DNA from: Paenibacillus barcinonensis
GTDB lineage: Bacteria; Bacillota; Bacilli; Paenibacillales; Paenibacillaceae
Direction of reading: 5' to 3'
Assembly (NCBI RefSeq): GCF_003217495.1
Contig: NZ_QJSW01000003.1
Coordinates: 62,001-126,000, forward strand
DNA: 64,000 nucleotides
The number at the start of each line of letters is the position of its first letter. Position 1 is the first letter of the stretch. The position numbers and the translations under genes were made by a program. A model generated the notes under the pieces. That model did not search any database. It saw only the letters and a list, made by a program, of their open reading frames with translations, and was not told the origin of the DNA. Positions 27,761-34,612 of the stretch are shown here, piece after piece.

Positions 27761-28171
27761 TTAGTCCCGTAGTTTGTCGACAGCATTGTAGGTTCGTCCG
27801 CCTACTTGGTTGTTCTCCTTCTGACCTACTTCACGAGCAGCACTAGCCAGATCTTTCGTTAATCGTGTACGACAGGAATCACACATATGACCTTCACGAA
27901 TCAACATTCCGCATACTTCACAAGGATACATCATATTTGGCGCGTTTTCGATGGAAATACGTCCCTCTCGAATAAACTTGGTGATCGTTTTGATCGAGAC
28001 TTCCGTCGCATCCGATAATTCCTGTATATTAGCGCCTTTATTCTCGCGCAGATAGTCTACACAAGTCTGATACTCCACTTCCATTTCCTTAATACAGTTT
28101 GAGCATACATCTCGAAAATTAAGTGCATATAATCTGCCACAGCGAGGACAATTTCCTAAATTCATCGCCAA
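27761..28171 (-). CDS. yvyF: YvyF-like flagellar operon protein (TIGR03826 type)
   Basis: 136-residue protein with two zinc-ribbon-like ends: NCPRCGRLYALNFRDVCSNC at the start and CEVCGMLIREGHMCDSC near the end. Between them is a helix-turn-helix-like stretch ELSDATEVSIKTITKFIREGR. In B. subtilis yvyF occupies the same place, between comFC and flgM; its function has not been established in detail, but a regulatory role is suggested. It is preceded by a 254-bp spacer with a perfect 16-bp palindrome and followed by a terminator. Confidence 0.88.
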   Translation of the reverse strand: MAMNLGNCPRCGRLYALNFRDVCSNCIKEMEVEYQTCVDYLRENKGANIQELSDATEVSIKTITKFIREGRISIENAPNMMYPCEVCGMLIREGHMCDSCRTRLTKDLASAAREVGQKENNQVGGRTYNAVDKLRD

Positions 28172-28275
28172 AACTCCCCTCTCAATCTCGCTTTCCCGAC
28201 TAGCTAATACCTATAGATTACCTTATTTTCTCATATGAAGTCCATATATTATTTACAAATATTAAATGTGGTGCA

Positions 28276-28291
28276 TTGCGTATATACGCAA
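28276..28291. promoter_or_regulatory. Perfect 16-bp palindrome upstream of yvyF
   Basis: TTGCGTATATACGCAA is its own reverse complement, with no spacer. It lies about 105 bp before the yvyF start in an otherwise AT-rich, non-coding stretch. It looks like an operator for a dimeric regulator; which one is unknown. Confidence 0.55.
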
Positions 28292-28425
28292 GATATTCTA
28301 TAGCTAAACTCTGCTATGGAACATAAATATTTACCTTGAGAAAAATATTATTCGCGTTTAACTGTATTTTAGAGAAAAACGGAGTGAACAGAAAAAATCT
28401 AACAAGGCAAAGTGAACACTACAAA

Positions 28426-29274
28426 TCATGATCTTGCTAATGTAAGCGTGTAAATACGCAAAGGAATACCAACATGACCTGCAGCCGCTAAAATGACCTG
28501 CCCGCAAGCATCCAAGGTACTGCCGGTTGTATAGATGTCGTCAATTAGAAGTAACTGTACTGGCATCGGGCTTTGAGAACCCGCATGGCCTTTAGCATGA
28601 TAAATATCTTTCAAGAGGTTAAGCCCGTCAGGATGAATAGAGAAAGCATGTTTCATCGTCTCGAATCGCTCGGCGCGAGACTTGAAGCTTTGTTTCCCGG
28701 TGTTGATCTGGCGCTGCAACAGATCAACACCGGGTATCCGAGCGGCTGCGGCAAGCCCTGCTGCCAGCCGCTCCGCCTGATTGAAGCCGCGCTCGGCCAG
28801 GCGCTCCTCGCTCACGGGAACATAGGTGAGCGCGTCAGGTCGCCAGAGCGGCTTTGGGGTTTCTTTTCCACATATACGGGTCAGCTCTTCACTCATCGCT
28901 TGAAAGGCTTGAAGCAGAAGTGCCGTGAGCAGCGGGGCGTAGCGCTCGTGTCCTCTGAATTTGTACATGCTAATCCATTCTCGCATCAGGTCATTGTACT
29001 GGACGGCACTGCGATTGCAGACGAAGGAGCGGTGCTGCATATGCGGACGCACACAGTCCGGGCACCCCACTCCCCGACCACAACGCTGGCAGCGAATCTG
29101 CCGAACCCATGGAATCTGCTGCACACAGCGTGTACATATTCCCGGATAACGTGCGGACAAGACCGCTCGCGTGCCACAGGTCAGGCAGGAGGAGCCGGGC
29201 GGGCCGAGCAGATGGTGAAGATGTCTGGTTAGATGCTGCGCACGCTCGAAGAAATGGGAGATGTAGTTCAGCAT
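28426..29274 (-). CDS. comFC: ComFC-like phosphoribosyltransferase-fold competence protein
   Basis: ComF-family protein needed for DNA uptake in transformable bacteria; partner of ComFA. N-terminal zinc-finger cysteines (CLTCG, CTRC, CQRCG, CPDC) lead into the family segment YKFRGHERYAPLL and the C-terminal PRPP-binding motif LLLIDDIYTTGST. The ATG at 29274 follows AAAGGAG. About 282 residues, somewhat longer than B. subtilis ComFC (about 240). It lies 204 bp after comFA; no comFB gene is found between, unlike B. subtilis. Confidence 0.92.
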   Translation of the reverse strand: MLNYISHFFERAQHLTRHLHHLLGPPGSSCLTCGTRAVLSARYPGICTRCVQQIPWVRQIRCQRCGRGVGCPDCVRPHMQHRSFVCNRSAVQYNDLMREWISMYKFRGHERYAPLLTALLLQAFQAMSEELTRICGKETPKPLWRPDALTYVPVSEERLAERGFNQAERLAAGLAAAARIPGVDLLQRQINTGKQSFKSRAERFETMKHAFSIHPDGLNLLKDIYHAKGHAGSQSPMPVQLLLIDDIYTTGSTLDACGQVILAAAGHVGIPLRIYTLTLARS

Positions 29275-29478
29275 GAAGCAGGGCTCCTTTCTATACAATG
29301 TAACATCCTAAATATGTAATGACTGTGGTAGTACGATGATTCATTACAGCTTGAGGAAGAGGCTGCTCATTTTAATGAAAAGATTCATGTTGGCGAAAAC
29401 ACGATTTATTTTGTATGAACGATGATCCTGTAGAGAGCCTTCTCAAGTACAGCGGAGAGTACGATGAGTCATGATTCA

Positions 29479-31488
29479 TTATGTTGAGGCAGGTGGGTGC
29501 AGGTAGCCTTTGCGGCGGGCGATGGCATTCATTTTACGAATCTGGGATACCGCTCTGACTTGGGAACGAGTCCGGCGCGAAGCGGCAAATATGACACGAC
29601 CTGCCGGATCATCCAGCGAACGCCCGGCCCGCCCAGCCATCTGCACTAATGAAGCTTCATCAAAGAGTCCGTTGTCTGCATCCAAAATAAACACATCGCT
29701 GCGCGGGATCGTCACTCCCCGCTCCAGAATGGTAGTGGTCACAAGCAGTCGAATGGAGCGTTCGCGAAACGAAATGACCTTGGAGGCTCGCTCCTCGTCC
29801 TGCGATGAAGTGCCTTCAATCGGGATATTTGGAAAGGTTCGGCGCAGCAGCTGTACAAAGGCTTCGATCTGCGCGATCCGTGTTACAAAAACAAACACCT
29901 GTGCATCGCGCTCTAGCGAAGAGCGAATGCTGCGCACCATGGGAGCGGGCAGCTGTTTACGCTTGATGCACTGGGCTACGGTTACCATGCGCAGCAGCTT
30001 GGGTACGGGCAACGGATGCCGATGGAAACGGACAGGTACTTTGGCATGCGCGAGCTTGCCTAGAGCGGCTTCTCGTTGGAGCCGGGCTGGCGGTGTAGCC
30101 GATAAATATACGAAATGTCCATCCGGCTTGCAGGAAGAAGCGGCAGCGTGAGCCAGCATGGGATCGTTATGATACGGAAAGGCATCCAGCTCGTCGATGA
30201 TAACCAGATCGAAGCCGCGATAAAAGCGCATGAGCTGGTGAGTGGTCGCCAGGGTGAGCTGCGCGTCTTTCCAGCGCTCTGTGCTTCTGCCATAGAGCGT
30301 AGCAAGCGAGGTGTACGGGAAGGCTTTCGCCAGACGCGGAGCCAGCTCCAGTACAACATCTCTGCGAGGTGTAGCGACCAGCGCTTTTCCCCCGTGATCC
30401 AGTGTGCGCTGGAGCAACGGGAATATCATCTCGGTCTTGCCGGCCCCGGTCACGGCCCAGAGCAAGAACCGCCCCGGCCCATCCCCTGCGGGGGGCCGGG
30501 CCAAAAACGCAAGCGCCGCGGCTGCTGCTGCGCTCTGCGCTGCGCTTAGCCCCCACCGGGCGAGTCCGCCGCCGGTGGGGGCCAGGGCCGTGCCCCGCGG
30601 TGCTTCGCCGCGTGCGGGCACGGCCCCTTGCGCTGCACTGCGTAGCAGCAGCGCACAGGCACGGCTGCGCCCCATTGCGAGGCATGCCTCGCAGTAGGCG
30701 CACGCCGCCAGGCCGCAGGCAGCGCAGGGCACGCGCTGCCTGGCTTCGCTGCCACAGCGGTGGCAGCGGGGCGCGCTTCGCGCGCGGCCAAGCCACGCGA
30801 GCCGGCGGCGCGTGGCAGGCCCTTGGAGGGCGGCTGTCAGCTGCAGCCGCCCATGCAAGCGCGCGAGCTGCGCAGCCGCGCGCCAGCCCCCAGGCGGCAT
30901 GGCGGGCTCCGCCGCCAGCAGCGCCTCGGCCTCGGCCGCCAGCAATTGGCGGCCGCTCATGCGCTCAGCCAGCAGAGCTGCGCACTGCTCGAGCTGAGCC
31001 CAATGCTCGGCGGGATAGGCCTTGGGCATGCCGCCCACGGTAACTGCCTGTGCTGGAGCACTTCTTCCTGAAGCTCCAGCAACAGGTCTCCTTTCACCAG
31101 GTTCCCTTTCACCAGCACTCCATCTGCTTGCTCCACCATCACTCAATCTGAGCAATTCACTCCCTTCCTCTCCCCAATCTCGCGCTCCCATGGCCACAGC
31201 TTCTCTCGCCTTCATCTCACCTGAGCCCAGCCCATACGTATACAGTCTGGCATTCAAGTAACCTTGCCACGCTGTCACATCCCATTGATTCATCCCGCGC
31301 ACAGGCACAAATTGCTCTACAAGCCACGCGGCCTGACTTAATGGAAGCTGCAAGCTTAGCACCAGCCACTGATGAACCTGCCGACCATTCACCCCCTCCA
31401 GCCACCACACCACATCCACCTGAATATCAAGAGATATAATCATGCTCCACTGCTCATCTGTGCGGCACACATACAACGCCACCTTCAT
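29479..31488 (-). CDS. comFA: ComFA-like DEAD-box helicase for DNA uptake
   Basis: Superfamily-2 ATPase thought to drive entry of transforming single-stranded DNA. Walker A is TGAGKTE (about 347-353), motif II is IDELDAF (about 431-437), motif III is LSATP, and the C-terminal helicase half has VTTTILERGVTIPRSDVFI and QMAGRAGRS. A cysteine-rich finger, CHRCG...CAACGLAACAYC, occupies about 242-266. At 669 residues it is about 200 longer than B. subtilis ComFA (463); the excess is N-terminal and Ala/Arg-rich. The stretch 30453-31008 is visibly far richer in G and C than its surroundings. GGGAGGAG precedes the ATG at 31488. Confidence 0.93.
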   Translation of the reverse strand: MKVALYVCRTDEQWSMIISLDIQVDVVWWLEGVNGRQVHQWLVLSLQLPLSQAAWLVEQFVPVRGMNQWDVTAWQGYLNARLYTYGLGSGEMKAREAVAMGARDWGEEGSELLRLSDGGASRWSAGEREPGERRPVAGASGRSAPAQAVTVGGMPKAYPAEHWAQLEQCAALLAERMSGRQLLAAEAEALLAAEPAMPPGGWRAAAQLARLHGRLQLTAALQGPATRRRLAWLGRARSAPRCHRCGSEARQRVPCAACGLAACAYCEACLAMGRSRACALLLRSAAQGAVPARGEAPRGTALAPTGGGLARWGLSAAQSAAAAAALAFLARPPAGDGPGRFLLWAVTGAGKTEMIFPLLQRTLDHGGKALVATPRRDVVLELAPRLAKAFPYTSLATLYGRSTERWKDAQLTLATTHQLMRFYRGFDLVIIDELDAFPYHNDPMLAHAAASSCKPDGHFVYLSATPPARLQREAALGKLAHAKVPVRFHRHPLPVPKLLRMVTVAQCIKRKQLPAPMVRSIRSSLERDAQVFVFVTRIAQIEAFVQLLRRTFPNIPIEGTSSQDEERASKVISFRERSIRLLVTTTILERGVTIPRSDVFILDADNGLFDEASLVQMAGRAGRSLDDPAGRVIFAASRRTRSQVRAVSQIRKMNAIARRKGYLHPPAST

Positions 31489-31533
31489 TGCGCAACTCCT
31501 CCCTCGTTCTATCTGAAGATGCATCCAGAAATG

Positions 31534-31577
31534 CAAAAAAGCACATACCACCGGCGGCTTCGCCGGAGCATGTGCTT
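31534..31577 (-). terminator. Terminator-like hairpin in the comFA leader
   Basis: GCACATG pairs with TATGTGC around CCGGCG-AAG-CCGCCGG, followed by TTTTTT on the minus strand. It lies 45 bp upstream of the comFA start and downstream of the -10 at 31604-31609, so it would act as an attenuator if that promoter is used. Confidence 0.65.
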
Positions 31578-31603
31578 CATGTCCCTGTCGTTTCACAAAT
31601 ATG

Positions 31604-31649
31604 ATTATACCCTAAGTAAAGGTGATGCCCATTCACTTCAAAAGTGAAT
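31604..31649 (-). promoter_or_regulatory. Possible comFA promoter with a perfect inverted repeat at -35
   Basis: The minus strand has TATAAT at 31604-31609 but no good -35. The expected -35 region meets ATTCACTT-CAA-AAGTGAAT (31631-31649), a perfect 8-bp inverted repeat with a 3-bp centre, which looks like an operator or activator site. The remaining spacer to 31950 is AT-rich with nothing else recognisable. Confidence 0.45.
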
Positions 31650-31950
31650 AAGGCGACCTCACTTCCCAACTCCAAAACTTATGAAACTAAAATTATCTTA
31701 AATTCAATTATATGGATATCTCACACAGCAGTCAATGCAACCCATGCATCCAGTATGTTATCCCACCGCTTGGAATTTTCCTTTGAAATTAGCGCAACTT
31801 TTTCCAGTTTTCTCAGTCTATACTTTTAAGTTAAGACTTCTGACTTCAAAATGCTTCTTCTAACCTAATCCAAAGCAAAAAAATCCAGTCTTTAACCATA
31901 GATTGCAATAAAACCCATATTCATTTTAAAGGCAGACTTGGCTACAATTA

Positions 31951-31985
31951 CAAAAAAAAGACTACAGCATAGCGCTGTAATCTTT
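31951..31985 (-). terminator. Terminator of the degS-degU region
   Basis: AAGATTACAGC-GCTAT-GCTGTAGTCTT followed by a run of T on the minus strand, after the small membrane-protein gene. Confidence 0.88.
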
Positions 31986-32026
31986 ATGCATATGAATTGC
32001 ATATCAACATCTGCATCATATCATTG

Positions 32027-32425
32027 TCATGCTTGCCTGAATTCGGCTTCATCACTGGATTTGCGCAGATCAATGAGACGATAACCGCCATGCGCCTGCT
32101 TGCTGCGTTCAAGCTCTGCTGGCACAGTCGGCAGATAAGACAGCTCCAGACCCTGCTTTTGCACCATCTTCTCAATAATCGTCATCGTCTCTGCATCCTG
32201 ATGATCAGCGACCACTGTTAATGTGAAGCTCTTTCCACGATATAATAATTCCCGGCAAAGTGCTCGAATAATGCCCTCAATCCGTCCTGCCTGATTGGAA
32301 GGAATAAGCAGAATCTGCTCGAAGCCTTCGGACTCCGGGCGGGAAATATGGCGCTGGTGCATAACATGAACGGCCATTGCCGCCAGGAAGTATATAAGCA
32401 GAATCATAGTCAAATGAGCAACCAT
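32027..32425 (-). CDS. Unknown small membrane-anchored protein downstream of degU
   Basis: About 132 residues starting MVAHLTMILLIYFLAAMAVHVM, one clear membrane segment, then a soluble domain of about 100 residues. That domain alternates strand- and helix-like pieces (FEQILLIPSNQAGRIEGIIRAL, SFTLTVVADHQDAETMTIIEKM, RYRLIDLR-like end), suggesting a small alpha/beta fold; I do not recognise the family. The ATG at 32425 follows AGGAGGTG. It stands where B. subtilis has yviA, a DegV-type gene, but shows no similarity to it. It is 235 bp after degU and ends at a terminator. Confidence 0.7.
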   Translation of the reverse strand: MVAHLTMILLIYFLAAMAVHVMHQRHISRPESEGFEQILLIPSNQAGRIEGIIRALCRELLYRGKSFTLTVVADHQDAETMTIIEKMVQKQGLELSYLPTVPAELERSKQAHGGYRLIDLRKSSDEAEFRQA

Positions 32426-32660
32426 GGCAACTGCACCTCCTCGGAAGGTCATGCTCACCCATGGCGAACATCCCTGTATACAGCAGTATATGCTGCGTAT
32501 TCCGAAGGGTTACAACGAATGCCTGGTCAGCGCTCAGACTTGAACCGATGTTCAGCATACCCAGTCACTTTGTTCATTTGCAGTGATAAAGTCCATCAAC
32601 CCGCAAACCAATCCAGCTGCTGGAAAGGGTGCGAGTGGATACAGGTTAACGAACAGAGTC

Positions 32661-33383
32661 CTAGAGCGTAACCCAGCCATATTTAATGGAGTTGATAACT
32701 GCCTGTGTACGGTCGTCCACTTCCATTTTCTGCAGAATGCTGCTGACATGGTTTTTGACCGTTTTTTCACTGATAAACAGGAATTCGCCAATCATCTTGT
32801 TGCTCTTACCTTCAGCCATCAGACGCAGCACTTCGGCCTCACGGCGTGTAAGTGGATTGTTGTCACCCGCCACAAATTTAACGCCAGCTTCCTTCGCTGT
32901 TCCTTCACTCATTGCACCCGTTTCATTCAGATACGTCATGCGGCGAAGCTGCATAATCAGTTTGCCTGTTACTTTAGGGTGGATAAATGCATGTCCTTCA
33001 TGCACGGAACGAATCGCATTGATCAGCGACTCTGCCTCCATGTCCTTCAGCAAGTACCCGTTCGCCCCTTTACGGAGGGTCTCGAATACATAGCTTTCAT
33101 CATCATGGATGGACAGAATAATAACCTTCACATCCGGGAACAGCTCTCGAAGCTTCTCGGTAGCCTCTACCCCGTTCTCTACAGGCATGTTGATATCCAT
33201 CAGAACGATATCCGGTTTTTCCTGATTACAGAATTCGAGCACCTGAATGCCATCCCCACATTCACCGATGACCTCAATGTCGTCCTCCATATTTAAAATG
33301 CGTTTCAAGCCCTCACGGAACAGCTGATGATCATCAGCCAAAAGAACTTTAATCGTTGTCTTTCCAGTATCACGGTTTTCCAT
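32661..33383 (-). CDS. degU: Response regulator DegU
   Basis: NarL/FixJ-type transcription regulator of the DegS-DegU system, which in Bacillus controls exoenzymes, competence, motility and biofilm genes. The receiver domain (about 11-130) has the acidic pair in ADDH, phosphoacceptor D63 in VLMDINMP and the lysine in YLLKDM. The C-terminal LuxR-type helix-turn-helix begins NPLTRREAEVLRLMAEGKSN and includes FISEKTVKNHVSSIL. 240 residues, close to B. subtilis DegU (229). It follows degS by 4 bp. Confidence 0.97.
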   Translation of the reverse strand: MENRDTGKTTIKVLLADDHQLFREGLKRILNMEDDIEVIGECGDGIQVLEFCNQEKPDIVLMDINMPVENGVEATEKLRELFPDVKVIILSIHDDESYVFETLRKGANGYLLKDMEAESLINAIRSVHEGHAFIHPKVTGKLIMQLRRMTYLNETGAMSEGTAKEAGVKFVAGDNNPLTRREAEVLRLMAEGKSNKMIGEFLFISEKTVKNHVSSILQKMEVDDRTQAVINSIKYGWVTL

Positions 33384-33387
33384 CCTG

Positions 33388-34548
33388 CTACTCCTTTCCC
33401 TTATCCACGTTAGTCGGGATATGAATGACTATTTTGGTTCCCTGGTTCTCTGCAGATTCAATCTCTATTCTTCCTTCTAACAGTTCAACCCGTTCTCTCA
33501 TCCCGATCAGACCGAAGTGGTTGTGGTCCTTGCTTTTCTTCGCAAGAAGCTCCGGTTTGAACCCAAGCCCATTGTCCTGTACGACAATTTTGACGAGCTG
33601 AGCCTGGTATGTAATTTCTACGACAACATACGTGGGATAAGCATGCTTGGCAGCATTAGACAGACCTTCCTGCACAAGGCGGTAGATCGCTGCCTCCATT
33701 GCAGAAGAGAGACGATGCTCCTTGCCTCTTGTTTCAAAAAGCGACCGGATTTTTGTTTTTACTTCAAAATCCTGCACATACTTCCGAAGCGTCGGGATCA
33801 ATCCCAGATCATCCAGTGCCATAGGACGCAGATTGAAAATAACTTTTCTCATTTCTTCAAGACTTGAACGAACCTGGCCTTTCAAATCTACTATTTCGGC
33901 CTGGACCATCTTAAAATCCTGCTTAATGAGCATTCTTTCTACAATTTCCGTCCTAAGCACTAGATTGGCAAGCATCTGCGCAGGCCCGTCATGAATTTCG
34001 CGAGCAATACGCTTCCGCTCCTCCTCCTGGGCCAGAATAATTTTCAAACCTATCATTTGTCGATTCTTGGCAGATTCGATGATACGGGTCACTTGACCTA
34101 ACTCGCCTGACAAGTATTCTAGCACAACGCCCATCTGCGAACCAATCGTTTCGGCACGCTCCACAGAAGCCTCCACATTTTTGGCACGCTTCTGCAGATC
34201 ATCCCTGCGGGCCTTTAGATACATTTCCTTCTCACGATAAATCATCAGATCCAGCTGCAACTGTGTCGCTTTCTCATATGCCTGCTTGATATCATGCTCC
34301 GAATAACGGACGAAGTCGCGGCTTACCTCCGTCAGCCGGATACGGGAACGGCGGTAATTCAGCTCCAATTGATCTACTTTCTCGATCGTTTCCGCCGTCT
34401 CCTTCAGCACCGTCTTCAACTCCTCGTTGAGCGTCTTCAGCTCTTCACGAGTGGAGTCCAAGATTTCAAACATTTGATATTTGCTGTTTTCCATGACTTG
34501 TATGGCGTTTTTTATGACGCGGTCTATGGCATCGGCTTGTAAATCCAC
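33388..34548 (-). CDS. degS: Sensor histidine kinase DegS
   Basis: Cytoplasmic kinase/phosphatase for DegU. No membrane segments are seen; the N-terminal ~170 residues are long coiled coils (a DegS sensor domain). The HisKA_3 phosphoacceptor is H186 in REIHDGPAQML, and the ATPase domain carries YRLVQEGLSNAAKHA and VQDNGLGF. 386 residues matches the family (B. subtilis 385). The start is a GTG at 34548 with TGGAG upstream. It is co-transcribed with degU. The protein upstream is a secreted NAGPA protein and probably a separate unit. Confidence 0.97.
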   Translation of the reverse strand: MDLQADAIDRVIKNAIQVMENSKYQMFEILDSTREELKTLNEELKTVLKETAETIEKVDQLELNYRRSRIRLTEVSRDFVRYSEHDIKQAYEKATQLQLDLMIYREKEMYLKARRDDLQKRAKNVEASVERAETIGSQMGVVLEYLSGELGQVTRIIESAKNRQMIGLKIILAQEEERKRIAREIHDGPAQMLANLVLRTEIVERMLIKQDFKMVQAEIVDLKGQVRSSLEEMRKVIFNLRPMALDDLGLIPTLRKYVQDFEVKTKIRSLFETRGKEHRLSSAMEAAIYRLVQEGLSNAAKHAYPTYVVVEITYQAQLVKIVVQDNGLGFKPELLAKKSKDHNHFGLIGMRERVELLEGRIEIESAENQGTKIVIHIPTNVDKGKE

Positions 34549-34584
34549 GTTTGTTCGACTCCATTTCTATCGTTTCCGGTATAT

Positions 34585-34612
34585 ATCATACCATATCACG
34601 ATGAGATGGTAA
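34585..34612 (-). promoter_or_regulatory. Possible degS-degU promoter
   Basis: TTACCA (34607-34612), 16 bp, TATGAT (34585-34590) on the minus strand, overlapping the end of the preceding gene. The match is moderate. Confidence 0.35.

Noticed and set aside
30166-31043. Several overlapping Ala/Arg/Pro-rich open frames on both strands
   Set aside because: All lie in the GC-rich part of comFA, where stop codons are rare in every frame; only the comFA frame carries helicase and zinc-finger motifs.
32474-32495. Overlapping small palindromes CTGTATACAG and CAGCA-GTATA-TGCTG after degU
   Set aside because: Both are short and not placed at a promoter or terminator; they could be chance in this spacer.
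32277-32558. A short minus-strand frame overlapping the small membrane-protein gene after degU
   Set aside because: The alternative frame at 32027-32425 has a strong ribosome site, a membrane segment and a terminator; this one has none of these.
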